Origin: Pseudomonas sp. Q2-TVG4-2
GTDB lineage: Bacteria; Pseudomonadota; Gammaproteobacteria; Pseudomonadales; Pseudomonadaceae
DNA length: 64,000 bases
NCBI RefSeq assembly: GCF_013620795.1
Contig: NZ_LGLW01000005.1
Span: 310,001 to 374,000 of the forward strand
Reading direction: 5' to 3'
Position numbers and translations under genes: made by a program. The notes under the pieces were generated by a model. It did no database searches. It was given only the letters and a program-made list of their open reading frames with translations, and was not told the DNA's origin. Each line of letters begins with the position of its first letter. The stretch's first letter is position 1. Shown piece by piece: positions 55,978 to 64,000 of this stretch.

Positions 55978-56793
55978 TCAATGCAACAGTTTGATACGCA
56001 GGCCCTCCTCGTCGGACACTTCGGCCTCCAGTCGCCGCGCCTTGATCCGCTCCTGCGTAAGGGCTTCATGCCAGCCAGCTGCACCCTTGCCTTCCAGAAC
56101 GACCCGGGTGGTGCTGTCGAGCCGCAGCACATTCGCCAACAGCGCACCCCACTCCGCCGTGGGCTCTTGCGGCAATCGAGGCAGCCATAGCTCGCCGGTA
56201 TCTTTCAACTGACGCAGCAAGGTAGCCGGATTCGGCAGGATGATGCCGAGCGCTGTATCGGGATTGAACTGTTCCACATGCAGGTAAGGACGGCCATTGC
56301 CACGCGTGACGCCATAGAGTGCCATGAGCTGATCGGAATCGCCCGGCAGACGCGCCAGCAAATAAGCCTGCCTGGCATCGGGACCGTAGAGCGCTGAACG
56401 CTGGAAGATCTCGTTCGCCCATAGACTGCTCGATCCACACTCGCGACCCTCACACCAGAAGAGCAGTTCTGCACCATCCTCCAACAGCCGACTGCGTGCC
56501 CGCTCGAATGCTTCGATACCGGTATGGACCTCCGGCAGCAGATAGGTGACGGCTGTCAGCTGGCCGCTCGCGCTGATCTGATCGCTCATCCGCAGCCGCC
56601 CACTGATGCGACGAATCGAGTCCAGCGGATAAGTTCGCTCCAGGACCTGCTGTTCTTTGAACGCGACGATTCGCGACTGCGGATATCGCGGAAGCGAGTC
56701 GAAATCTCGGCTGCCAGGCAGGTCAGCCGCGCTCGCCGCATTGGCGAGCATGACAAACGTGGCTATCCACACAGCTCGTATACGGCAGCTCAA
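55978..56793 (-). CDS. DUF4892 family secreted protein
   Basis: Predicted exported protein of about 271 residues. From a TTG at 56793 it begins with a signal peptide (IATFVMLANAASAADLPG), then the DUF4892-type body, with DSLPRYPQSRIVAFKEQQ and the CEGRECGSSSLWANEIF motif containing two close cysteines. The frame is open to 56961, but residues upstream of the signal peptide look non-coding. A GTG further in (MWIATF) is another possible start. Function unknown; members often lie beside OmpA-like or hydrolase genes. Confidence 0.75.
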   Translation of the reverse strand: MSCRIRAVWIATFVMLANAASAADLPGSRDFDSLPRYPQSRIVAFKEQQVLERTYPLDSIRRISGRLRMSDQISASGQLTAVTYLLPEVHTGIEAFERARSRLLEDGAELLFWCEGRECGSSSLWANEIFQRSALYGPDARQAYLLARLPGDSDQLMALYGVTRGNGRPYLHVEQFNPDTALGIILPNPATLLRQLKDTGELWLPRLPQEPTAEWGALLANVLRLDSTTRVVLEGKGAAGWHEALTQERIKARRLEAEVSDEEGLRIKLLH

Positions 56794-56957
56794 CGGGACA
56801 CCATCCGCTGTGCAGTTTGACCATTGGGCGTGGCGGCGGTATGGCGTTCGATCATCGGGGGTGTTCCTGTTGAGGCGAGAGCCCAGCCTCACCAGTTGGC
56901 AAAAGCAAGTCAAGCGGGGCTTTGCGACAGATTTTTGCGCAACCGCTGCCGTCTGGC

Positions 56958-57815
56958 TCAAACCGCAAAGAACGGGTTAAAAACAGCCGCCACCGCCTCG
57001 GCTCCCGCTTGGTCGTCCAGGTGCAAATGATGACCACCCGGCAATCGGTGCAGCTGGAATGGCAAGGCCTCGGACAGTTCGACCATGGCCGGCTGGATCA
57101 TCAGCCCCTGTTGCGCCAAAACCAGGCTCGCAGGGCAGGCCACTCGGTGCACGAACGCCAGTGCATGCGCACGGCTCAGACGCATCGGCGACGGCAACAT
57201 CAAACGCGCGTCGGTGCGCCAGGTATAGCCCCCTGGGACCGGCATCAAACCTCGTTGGGCCAGCCGTTCGGCAGCGTCGTAGCTGACCGCCCCGACGCCT
57301 TTCATACGTGCCGAGACGGCCTGCTCGAACGTGGGGTAGACCGGTTTGCGCTTGCCGTCTACGGCGAGCAGCGCCTGCAATGATTCGCCGAGTTTCTGCG
57401 GTGCGGTGTCGGCCTCTCCGGTATAGGGAATCACCCCGTCAATCAGAGCCAGACGATCAATGCGCTCGGGCATGGCGCCGGCCAGCATGACCGAGACGAT
57501 GGCACCCATGGAGTGGCCCAGCAGAGAAAATCGCTTCCAGCCGAACTGTTCCGCGGTTTGCAGCACGTCGTAGGCGTAGTCCCAGATGTTATAGGGAGCA
57601 CCGGCGGGTCGATGATCGGAATGACCGTGCCCCGGCAGATCCAGCGCGACGATACGGATCCCCTCGAGCAGCGGCGCCAGACGGGAGAAGGTGGCGGCAT
57701 TGTCCAGCCAGCCGTGCAGTGCGATAACCGGCTGGCCATCCTCGGGCCCGTAGAGATGCGCCGCGACTTCGATATGTGGCAGGCGCAGGCGGATTTCTTC
57801 GAATGGGATACTCAT
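56958..57815 (-). CDS. Alpha/beta hydrolase
   Basis: Alpha/beta-hydrolase of 285 residues. The oxyanion region reads ALHGWLDNAATF, the nucleophile elbow LLGHSMGAIVSV contains Ser in GHSMG, a strand with the acid residue follows, and the catalytic His is in LPGGHHLHLDDQ. It overlaps the preceding hydrolase gene by four bases (ATGA), so the pair is co-translated. No substrate can be named. Confidence 0.88.
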   Translation of the reverse strand: MSIPFEEIRLRLPHIEVAAHLYGPEDGQPVIALHGWLDNAATFSRLAPLLEGIRIVALDLPGHGHSDHRPAGAPYNIWDYAYDVLQTAEQFGWKRFSLLGHSMGAIVSVMLAGAMPERIDRLALIDGVIPYTGEADTAPQKLGESLQALLAVDGKRKPVYPTFEQAVSARMKGVGAVSYDAAERLAQRGLMPVPGGYTWRTDARLMLPSPMRLSRAHALAFVHRVACPASLVLAQQGLMIQPAMVELSEALPFQLHRLPGGHHLHLDDQAGAEAVAAVFNPFFAV

Positions 57816-58618
57816 GCAGCACCTCTTCGGTCCAGTTCGCTCCAGCGACTGAACAATTGTCTGAGCAGGATCGCAGTGCCGCGCGGATGCTCAAGCGGGA
57901 ACATATGCCCACCGGGCACGCTATGCGCCTCGCCGTGGGCGACCAACCGCAGCAGATATGCATGATGGGGCAGCACCACCCGACTCTCGCGGCCACGCAC
58001 CACCGCAAGCGGAATCTTCAGCGCATGCGGCCAGCCTGGGGTCATGTGCGGCACGCTGCGGTAAATCCGGATTTCGGTTTTCGGATCGAAGCGCAGGCGC
58101 ACGCCTTGAGCGGTCGTTTCCAGCCCATGCTCGATATAGGCATCTAGGCAGTCAGGGTCGAATGAGCGAAACAACGCCTTGCTGGCGAAATATCGCCGCG
58201 CTTCGTCTGGGCAACTGAATTCCTCGCGACGGCCCAGGGTGCGTCCGGCGGGCGTAAGCCGATCGATGAAGCCGAAGCGCTTGGCCGCCCAGATCAGCGT
58301 CTGGTCGAACCATGTGGTCATCGGCGAATCAAGCATGACCACACCACGATAAAGCTCTGGTCGCTGCAGGGCCGCATGATAATGAAGCATCCCACCCAGC
58401 GAATGACCGACGCCCCAGACTGGCTCTCCCAGTACCGCGAGTTGCTCAAGGAGCTCCTGCACCAGATTCTGCCAGTTGTCGTCCACTGGGAAGCGAGGAT
58501 TATGGCCGTGCTGGTCGAGGTGGGTCACGACATACTCAGGCGCCAGTTCGCCGAACAGCTTGCGATAAGTCGCCGAGGGAAAACCGTTCGCGTGAGCGAA
58601 GAAGATGCGTTGCGTCAT
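57812..58618 (-). CDS. Alpha/beta hydrolase (lead gene of pair)
   Basis: Alpha/beta-hydrolase of 268 residues beginning MTQRIFFAHANGFPSATYRK. The HANGFP segment is the oxyanion region, the elbow is GVGHSLGGMLHY (Ser in GHSLG), and SVPGGHMFPLEHP carries the catalytic His. The start at 58618 gives the family-like N terminus; the frame upstream of it is ignored. It overlaps the second hydrolase as ATGA. The two proteins are only distantly alike, so the pair is not a recent duplication. Confidence 0.87.
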   Translation of the reverse strand: MTQRIFFAHANGFPSATYRKLFGELAPEYVVTHLDQHGHNPRFPVDDNWQNLVQELLEQLAVLGEPVWGVGHSLGGMLHYHAALQRPELYRGVVMLDSPMTTWFDQTLIWAAKRFGFIDRLTPAGRTLGRREEFSCPDEARRYFASKALFRSFDPDCLDAYIEHGLETTAQGVRLRFDPKTEIRIYRSVPHMTPGWPHALKIPLAVVRGRESRVVLPHHAYLLRLVAHGEAHSVPGGHMFPLEHPRGTAILLRQLFSRWSELDRRGAA

Positions 58619-58723
58619 GAGCTCAATGCGAAAGAGGAGAAGTGGCCATTGTCTGGCCCCTCCCCCTTTCACAGCAATTGGCGTGAGCGGCAGAACCAAA
58701 GGCAGTCCTGCCAAACAAGGGGT

Positions 58724-59179
58724 CTACGACGCCTCTATACGTCGTGGGCTGTTTTCACCTACGGGCATGACGGCGACGGTTAAACGGGAAATGCAGCTGA
58801 GCTTACCGTCGTCGCCGCTCAAGCGGATATCCCAGACGTGGCTGGAACGTCCGACATGAACCGGTCGGCATACGGCAGTAACGCGACCACTGCGCAACGC
58901 GCGGATATGGTTGGCGTTCACTTCGAGGCCCACACAATAGAACCGGCTCGAGTCGATGCATTGGTAGCTCGCCACGGAACCTACAGTTTCGGCGAGCACG
59001 ACCGACGCGCCGCCATGCAGCAAACCGTAGGGCTGGTGGGTGCGAGAATCGACGACCATGCTTGCGGTGAGGGAGTTATCGTCGACCGCTTCGAAACGAA
59101 TATCGAGCAGTCCGAGGATGGTGTTCTGGCGGTTTGCATTGAGTTGTTCGAGCTCCGGGGGACGCTGCCAAATGCTCAA
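58724..59179 (-). CDS. Hotdog thioesterase (PaaI/MenI-like)
   Basis: Single hotdog-fold protein of 151 residues. The active-site helix reads YGLLHGGASVVLAETVGSVA, with the His-Gly-Gly of the motif and the catalytic Glu; VNANHIRALRSGRVTAV forms the next strand. It resembles YdiI/MenI, which hydrolyse aromatic or long acyl-CoA thioesters. No operon partner is obvious; an unrelated hydrolase pair is 105 bases further along the same strand. Confidence 0.88.
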   Translation of the reverse strand: MSIWQRPPELEQLNANRQNTILGLLDIRFEAVDDNSLTASMVVDSRTHQPYGLLHGGASVVLAETVGSVASYQCIDSSRFYCVGLEVNANHIRALRSGRVTAVCRPVHVGRSSHVWDIRLSGDDGKLSCISRLTVAVMPVGENSPRRIEAS

Positions 59180-59271
59180 GTGTCGCTCTCCATGATTTCT
59201 GATTTTTTTATTGGTGATTTGCGGCTTACTGCACGCTGCGCTGCACTGGATTTCTCCAATCAGGCCGCACG

Positions 59272-59730
59272 CTAGCCTGGGTGCTGCAGCCCGACGAGCT
59301 GCATCAGACCCGCCGCCAGATATTCCCCGTCCAGTTCCGCCAAACTCGCAGTCGCCATGGGCAGCGGTGATTCACGATGGCCACTGACCAGCCATCCACC
59401 CAATGCACCAACGAAGGGCTGGTGGGTCACAAGCAACAACTGCTGCTCGGCACGGCGGTCAAGATAGAGCATCGCATCGGCTGGATCGGTCTCGGGTGTC
59501 AGCCAGGGTACGGTTTCCACCGGCCCAGTAAAACCAAGCGTCTGACGGACTATTTCGGCGGTCTGCTTAGCCCGTTGGTACGGGCTGACGAGGATCGCCT
59601 GCAGGGATCGGCCCTGCAGATGAGCGGCAGCGCGCTCCACTTCTAATCGCCCGGCGTCTGTCAGATTGCGCTCCGCATCGGTACGAGCCTTGGGCTCGGC
59701 CTCGCCATGACGCAGTAGCCACAGCCTCAT
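59272..59730 (-). CDS. sixA: Phosphohistidine phosphatase SixA
   Basis: Histidine-phosphatase-superfamily protein of 152 residues. The catalytic motif LLRHGEAEPK is at the N terminus (His8), the second conserved region is VSPYQRAKQTAEIV, and a catalytic His lies in LLVTHQPFVGALG. SixA removes phosphate from phosphotransfer histidines, notably of PTS-Ntr or hybrid kinases. It overlaps the DUF4389 gene by four bases. Confidence 0.92.
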   Translation of the reverse strand: MRLWLLRHGEAEPKARTDAERNLTDAGRLEVERAAAHLQGRSLQAILVSPYQRAKQTAEIVRQTLGFTGPVETVPWLTPETDPADAMLYLDRRAEQQLLLVTHQPFVGALGGWLVSGHRESPLPMATASLAELDGEYLAAGLMQLVGLQHPG

Positions 59731-60065
59731 GGCTGCGGTTCCTGCTCCGGCGACACAGGGGTGACGGGCGGCGGCGTTTCCCGATCGGCCGGCCGGGGCT
59801 TAGGCCAGTCGGACATCGGCCAAGGTTTGCGATCCGTGTTGAAGGTGCCGAAACGGCCGATCTGCGCGACGTACTGGCTGAGGCTATCGCCAAGCCGCTG
59901 CAGGCTCTCGTTCGCCTTGCCGTTTACCGCATGCAGGACCAGCTGCGCGACCACAACCACCAGCAGCACCAGCTCGGCGACTTGCCAGACAAAGAAGAAA
60001 ACCAGCATCCATATTGCGCGCAGGATTAGCGATTCACGATCGGCGCTGCGTTGTGATGTACTCAT
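59727..60065 (-). CDS. DUF4389 membrane protein
   Basis: Small membrane protein of 112 residues. Two closely spaced hydrophobic segments (AIWMLVFFFVWQVAELVL and LLVVVVAQLVLHAV) are followed by the DUF4389 core NGKANESLQRLGDSLSQYV and a proline-rich cytoplasmic tail. It lies between gpsA and sixA, 19 bases after the gpsA stop. Function unknown. Confidence 0.88.
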   Translation of the reverse strand: MSTSQRSADRESLILRAIWMLVFFFVWQVAELVLLVVVVAQLVLHAVNGKANESLQRLGDSLSQYVAQIGRFGTFNTDRKPWPMSDWPKPRPADRETPPPVTPVSPEQEPQP

Positions 60066-60084
60066 CGATATCTCCGCTATCGTT

Positions 60085-61107
60085 TCAGAAGCCGTCGGTG
60101 GAAATGAAATCTACGTCGGTCTTCGGTTCACCACGCATCAGCAGCGCGATTACCTGTTCCAGCGTACGCCCCTCGAACAGGATGGCATGTAGCCCTGCGA
60201 CCAGTGGCATGTAGACCTGTAGCTCCTCGGCCTTGGTCTTTAGCACCTTGATAGTGTTGACGCCCTCGGCCACCTCCCCCAAACGTGATACCGCCTGGTC
60301 GAGACTCAGGCCTTCGCCAAGTGCGTAGCCCACCTGAAAATTGCGGCTTTTGGAAGAGGTACAGGTGACGATCAGATCCCCGACACCGGCCAGCCCTAGG
60401 AACGTCATGGGGTTGGCGCCCAACCTGACCGCGAAACGGGTCATTTCCGCAAGTGCACGCGTGATCAGCATGCTGCGTGTGTTTTCGCCCATCCCCAAGG
60501 CCGCGGCCATACCGGCCATGATCGCGTAGACGTTCTTCAGCGCGCCGCCGAGCTCGACGCCGAAACGATCGGCACTGGCATAGACGCGAAAGGTGCGCCC
60601 GTGCAGAGCATGCTGCACAGACCGGCAAAGCGCCTCGTCGTCGCTCGCCACCACCGTTGCAGTCAGCGCATGCTCGGCCACTTCGCGTGCCAGGTTCGGG
60701 CCTGAGATCACACCGATGCGGGCCTGTGGTGCGATCTCCTCCAGAATCTGGCTCATCAGCATGAACCCCTGCGCTTCGATGCCCTTGGTCGTGCTGACCA
60801 GCATCTTGCCCGACAGCTGAGCGGCAAACGGCGATAGCGCCTGGCGCAGCGCACTGGAAGGCAGCGCTACGAACACCAGTTCGCAGTCAGTCAGTGCTTG
60901 CCCCAGGTCTGTGACCGGACTGACCTTGGGAAGCACTGTCACGCCTTTTAGATAGCGCGGGTTCTGGCGCAGGGTACGAATGCTCTCGGCCTGTGCGGCA
61001 TCACGCATCCACAGTCGGACGCTGTGGCCGTTTTCGGCAAGCAGATTCGCGATGGCGGTACCGAAGCTACCGCCGCCTAGCACCGCAATGGGTTGCTGTT
61101 CAGTCAT
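60085..61107 (-). CDS. gpsA: Glycerol-3-phosphate dehydrogenase [NAD(P)+]
   Basis: Biosynthetic sn-glycerol-3-phosphate dehydrogenase of 340 residues that supplies glycerol-3-phosphate for phospholipids. The dinucleotide motif is [12 protein letters not shown] near residue 10, the catalytic Lys is in [18 protein letters not shown], and [14 protein letters not shown] is the conserved C-terminal block. The ATG at 61107 ([11 protein letters not shown]) is used instead of the upstream in-frame start. Lead gene of gpsA-DUF4389-sixA. Confidence 0.96.
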   Translation of the reverse strand: MTEQQPIAVLGGGSFGTAIANLLAENGHSVRLWMRDAAQAESIRTLRQNPRYLKGVTVLPKVSPVTDLGQALTDCELVFVALPSSALRQALSPFAAQLSGKMLVSTTKGIEAQGFMLMSQILEEIAPQARIGVISGPNLAREVAEHALTATVVASDDEALCRSVQHALHGRTFRVYASADRFGVELGGALKNVYAIMAGMAAALGMGENTRSMLITRALAEMTRFAVRLGANPMTFLGLAGVGDLIVTCTSSKSRNFQVGYALGEGLSLDQAVSRLGEVAEGVNTIKVLKTKAEELQVYMPLVAGLHAILFEGRTLEQVIALLMRGEPKTDVDFISTDGF

Positions 61108-61529
61108 GGGGGATCCGTTTGAGCCAGCCGGTGGCAATGATCGGCATTATACGTAGCGCTCCGCGCACAGCCAGTACGAAGCCAGTTGCCAGTGGAATCA
61201 TCAGGTTACAGTTTCCAACGACGCCTGCCGCTGTGAAAGATCCCTTCGTCCGCCCCTGCCCAGCGGGTGCCGACGCGATTCATTCCCCTATGGTCTATAA
61301 GAGACGGGATGTCACATGGTCGTTGTCACTGGTCAGGAGTGTTAAAGTGTCGGCCCGTTTCTACCATGGTGCTCTCGCGGTTGGTCGAAACGAGCGGTAT
61401 CCATGTCCTTGCGCTGTGACTTTCAGTGCAAGGTCGCAGTCTACGATTAGACTTTATGATCGGACTCTCGATTTGCGAGTCAGATAGAAAGCAGCAAGCC
61501 CTCCGTAAAGGGACCATTGAGGAATACGC
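61108..61529. other. Intergenic region between gpsA and fabA
   Basis: 422 bases between divergent gpsA and fabA, holding both promoters. A 6/8 imperfect palindrome at 61463-61481 (GACTCTCG-ATT-TGCGAGTC) lies about 50 bases upstream of fabA and could be an operator. No gene or RNA is recognised. Confidence 0.5.
61463..61481 (+). promoter_or_regulatory. Candidate operator upstream of fabA
   Basis: GACTCTCG (61463-61470) and TGCGAGTC (61474-61481) pair at six of eight positions across ATT. Position close to the fabA start suits a TetR-type repressor such as DesT or FabR, but the sequence was not compared with known sites. Confidence 0.3.
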
Positions 61530-62045
61530 ATGACCAAACAACAGGCCTTTACTCGGGAAGATCTGCTCCGCTGCAGCCGCGGTGAGCTTTTCGGGCCCGG
61601 TAATGCGCAACTGCCCGCGCCGAACATGCTGATGGTCGATCGCATCGTTCATATCAGCGAAGTGGGCGGCAAGTACGGCAAGGGCGAGTTGGTCGCCGAG
61701 CTAGATATCAATCCTGATCTCTGGTTCTTTGCCTGCCATTTCGAAGGTGATCCGGTCATGCCCGGCTGCCTGGGGCTTGATGCCATGTGGCAGCTGGTTG
61801 GCTTCTATCTCGGCTGGCAGGGCAACCCGGGCCGTGGTCGTGCGCTGGGTTCTGGCGAAGTAAAGTTCTTCGGCCAGGTCCTGCCGACCGCCAAGAAGGT
61901 CACCTATAACATTCATATCAAACGCACCATCAACCGCTCGCTGGTCCTCGGCATCGCCGACGGCACCGTCAGCGTGGATGGTCGCGAGATCTACAGCGCC
62001 GAAGGTTTACGTGTCGGCCTGTTTACATCTACCGATAGCTTTTGA
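61530..62045 (+). CDS. fabA: 3-hydroxydecanoyl-ACP dehydratase/isomerase
   Basis: Bifunctional enzyme of 171 residues that introduces the cis double bond in anaerobic unsaturated fatty acid synthesis. The catalytic His70 is in [14 protein letters not shown] and Asp84 is in [10 protein letters not shown], exactly the positions in E. coli FabA. fabB follows 11 bases after the stop; this fabA-fabB pairing is typical of Pseudomonas. Confidence 0.98.
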   Translation: MTKQQAFTREDLLRCSRGELFGPGNAQLPAPNMLMVDRIVHISEVGGKYGKGELVAELDINPDLWFFACHFEGDPVMPGCLGLDAMWQLVGFYLGWQGNPGRGRALGSGEVKFFGQVLPTAKKVTYNIHIKRTINRSLVLGIADGTVSVDGREIYSAEGLRVGLFTSTDSF

Positions 62046-62056
62046 AGGACTTCCGC

Positions 62057-63274
62057 ATGCGTCGCGTCGTGATCACCGGCCTGGGTATCGTTTCCTGCCT
62101 CGGCAATGACAAAGACACCGTTTCCGCCAACCTGCGCGCCAGCCGCCCTGGCATTCGCTTCAACCAGGCCTATGCGGACATGGGTCTGCGCAGTCAGGTT
62201 TCGGGTTCAGTCGACCTGAACCTCGAGGAGCTGATTGACCGCAAGGTCCTGCGTTTCATGGGCGATGCAGCGGCTTATGCCTATCTTGCCATGCAGCAGG
62301 CCCTGGAAGATTCCGGCCTCAGTGCCGAGGACATTTCCAACCCGCGCATCGGCCTGATCGCCGGTTCCGGTGGCGCCTCGACCATCAACCAGATGGAAGC
62401 CATCGACATCCTGCGCGACAAAGGCGTCAAGCGCATCGGCCCATATCGGGTACCGCGCACCATGAGCAGCACGGTCTCCGCCTGCCTGGCAACACCGTTC
62501 CGCATCAAGGGCATCAACTATTCCATCGCCTCGGCCTGCGCCACCAGCGCGCATTGCATCGGCCATGCCATGGAACAGATTCAGATGGGCAAGCAGGACG
62601 TCGTCTTCGCCGGTGGCGGCGAAGAAGAACACTGGAGCCAGAGCTGCCTGTTCGATGCGATGGGCGCCCTCTCCAGCCAGTACAACGAAACGCCGGAAAA
62701 GGCCTCGCGCGCTTACGACGCCAAGCGTGACGGCTTCGTCATCGCCGGTGGTGGCGGCATGGTAGTAGTCGAAGAGTTGGAGCATGCGCTCAAACGTGGC
62801 GCGAAGATCTACGCCGAAATCGTCGGTTACGGCGCCACTTCCGATGGCTACGACATGGTTGCTCCAAGCGGTGAAGGCGCGCTTCGCTGCATGCAGCAGG
62901 CGATGGCGACGGTCGATGGCGACATCGATTACCTGAACACCCATGGCACTTCCACGCCAGTCGGCGATCTCGCGGAGAGCAAGGCCGTACGCAACATGTT
63001 CGGCGATAAGATCCCGGCCATCAGTTCAACCAAGAGCCTATCCGGCCACTCGCTGGGCGCCGCTGGCGTTCACGAAGCGATCTACTGCATGTTGATGATG
63101 CAGGGCAACTTCATCGCCGGCTCGGCGAACATCGAAGAGCTGGACCCGGAAGTCGCTGACATGCCGATCGTTCGCGAGACCCGCGAGAATGCCCAGATCG
63201 ATACCGTCATGAGCAACAGCTTCGGCTTCGGCGGCACCAACGCCACGCTGGTCCTCAAGCGCTGGAAAGGCTGA
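62057..63274 (+). CDS. fabB: 3-oxoacyl-ACP synthase I
   Basis: Beta-ketoacyl-ACP synthase of 405 residues, partner of FabA in unsaturated fatty acid synthesis. The catalytic Cys161 is in [11 protein letters not shown], and the two histidines are H296 ([11 protein letters not shown]) and H331 ([12 protein letters not shown]). The ATG at 62057 ([10 protein letters not shown]) has AAGGA seven bases upstream; the longer frame overlapping fabA is rejected. A symmetrical hairpin follows. Confidence 0.98.
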   Translation: MRRVVITGLGIVSCLGNDKDTVSANLRASRPGIRFNQAYADMGLRSQVSGSVDLNLEELIDRKVLRFMGDAAAYAYLAMQQALEDSGLSAEDISNPRIGLIAGSGGASTINQMEAIDILRDKGVKRIGPYRVPRTMSSTVSACLATPFRIKGINYSIASACATSAHCIGHAMEQIQMGKQDVVFAGGGEEEHWSQSCLFDAMGALSSQYNETPEKASRAYDAKRDGFVIAGGGGMVVVEELEHALKRGAKIYAEIVGYGATSDGYDMVAPSGEGALRCMQQAMATVDGDIDYLNTHGTSTPVGDLAESKAVRNMFGDKIPAISSTKSLSGHSLGAAGVHEAIYCMLMMQGNFIAGSANIEELDPEVADMPIVRETRENAQIDTVMSNSFGFGGTNATLVLKRWKG

Positions 63275-63287
63275 TCGATAGCGTGTA

Positions 63288-63319
63288 ACGACAACGGCGC
63301 CTCAGGGCGCCGTTGTCGT
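63288..63319. terminator. Hairpin between fabB and sstT
   Basis: Perfect 13-bp arms (ACGACAACGGCGC at 63288-63300 and GCGCCGTTGTCGT at 63307-63319) around CTCAGG. The plus-strand T-run is short (TTT), so termination is probable but less certain. It lies between convergent fabB and sstT and may serve both. Confidence 0.7.
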
Positions 63320-63423
63320 TTGTGGGCTATCTCGAGCCGCCGTTGAGTTCTCGGCGCTTACAACGTATTGCAGCGTAGCCCCACGCGACTGCGCGTGGAG
63401 GCTGTCACGATGCAACGACCAAC

Positions 63424-64000
63424 TCAATCAGGGCGCACGCCCTCTTCACCCACATCGCCATGAGCGATACATGAGGCCGCGGTGAACAGCGCATCAGTCG
63501 ATGAGTTCAGCGCTGTCTCGGTCGAATCCTGCACCACACCGATGATGAACCCGACCGCTACGACCTGCATGGCGAGATCGTTGGAAATACCGAAAAGGCT
63601 GCAAGCCAGCGGAATCAGCAGCAACGATCCGCCTGCCACACCGGACGCGCCGCAGGCACAGATGGCCGCGAGCAGGCTGAGCAGGATGGCAGTCGGAATA
63701 TCCACAACAATGCCCAACGTGTTAACCGCCGCCAGGGTCAGCACTGTGATGGTGATCGCCGCGCCGCCCATGTTGATAGTCGCGCCCAGAGGTATCGATA
63801 CCGAGTAAGTGTCTTTATGCAACCCGAGACGCTCGCAGAGCTGCATGTTGACCGGGATATTCGCCGCCGAGCTGCGGGTGAAAAATGCGGTGATCCCGCT
63901 TTCACGCAGGCAGGTAAAGACGAGCGGGTACGGATTCCTGCGAGTCTGCCAGAGCACAATCAAAGGATTCATCACCAACGCCATAAATAGCATGCTGCCG
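63424..64000 (-). CDS. sstT: Serine/threonine:Na+ symporter SstT, 5' part missing (window edge)
   Basis: C-terminal 191 residues of a dicarboxylate/amino acid:cation symporter. The serine-rich [16 protein letters not shown] re-entrant loop is followed by [19 protein letters not shown] and [18 protein letters not shown], the substrate and sodium binding segments of SstT; the very similar gene gltP lacks this exact order. The start lies beyond the right edge. Converges on fabB. Confidence 0.93.
   Translation of the reverse strand, partial: GSMLFMALVMNPLIVLWQTRRNPYPLVFTCLRESGITAFFTRSSAANIPVNMQLCERLGLHKDTYSVSIPLGATINMGGAAITITVLTLAAVNTLGIVVDIPTAILLSLLAAICACGASGVAGGSLLLIPLACSLFGISNDLAMQVVAVGFIIGVVQDSTETALNSSTDALFTAASCIAHGDVGEEGVRPD

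Noticed and set aside
62207..62944. 245-codon minus-strand frame opposite fabB
   Set aside because: A shadow of the fabB reading frame, with low-complexity Asp/Ala/Gly content typical of reverse translation of GC-rich codons.

Overview
The window is a gene-dense, moderately GC-rich stretch of a gammaproteobacterial chromosome, almost certainly a Pseudomonas of the stutzeri type (Stutzerimonas). The diagnosis rests on lineage-typical genes and gene orders: cmaX-crfX-cmpX-sigX-oprF, the lipoprotein oprI, the ThrH-type phosphatase beside cysH/cysB, an RpoN-type lipase promoter with lipA-lif, and the tgpA/DUF58/MoxR operon. No rRNA, tRNA, insertion sequence, prophage or CRISPR array was seen. Almost everything is conserved core genome; the unusual material lies in leaders, intergenic regions and decayed genes.

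Layout. 1-5 kb: glnS (cut by the left edge), ppiB-lpxH, miaE, a tandem universal stress protein and a DUF1289 protein. 5.1-8 kb: acnB behind a long palindromic leader. 8.1-12.6 kb (minus): rraA, cmaX, crfX, cmpX, sigX and oprF, a cell-envelope stress locus. 12.8-16.6 kb: ppsA and its regulator ppsR, divergent, with a decayed yheU-like gene between them. 16.7-23.5 kb (minus): a propionate (2-methylcitrate) operon, gntR-prpB-prpC-acnD-prpF, of the AcnD/PrpF type with no prpD. 23.8-26.9 kb: a three-gene module of secreted retropepsin-like protease, inactive transglutaminase/7TM protein and ATP-grasp ligase, the least understood system here. 26.9-34 kb: pabB, thrH, cysH, cysB, a panE-like gene, a DAHP synthase and a small GNAT protein.

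34-46 kb: oprI, an L,D-transpeptidase, tesA back-to-back with an ABC exporter (ybbAP type), greB, lipA with its foldase lif, mltF, tatD, a fossil of a chemoreceptor, and a thioesterase. 46-50 kb (minus): moxR-DUF58-tgpA. 50-54 kb: a flavin reductase-like protein, a small lipoprotein, and selD-selU. 53.8-64 kb: a RssA patatin, AI-2E family permease, DUF4892 protein, two overlapping alpha/beta hydrolases, a hotdog thioesterase, sixA, DUF4389, gpsA, fabA-fabB and the 3' part of sstT.

Themes: central carbon flux around PEP, citrate and methylcitrate (ppsA/ppsR, acnB, prp), envelope building and sensing (lpxH, oprF, oprI, L,D-transpeptidase, fabAB, gpsA), sulfur and selenium chemistry (cysH/cysB, selD/selU), and lipid hydrolysis. 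Several starts look like TTG or internal ATG codons rather than the longest reading frame; coordinates below use the start I consider best supported. Locus comparisons with P. aeruginosa are from memory and were not searched.
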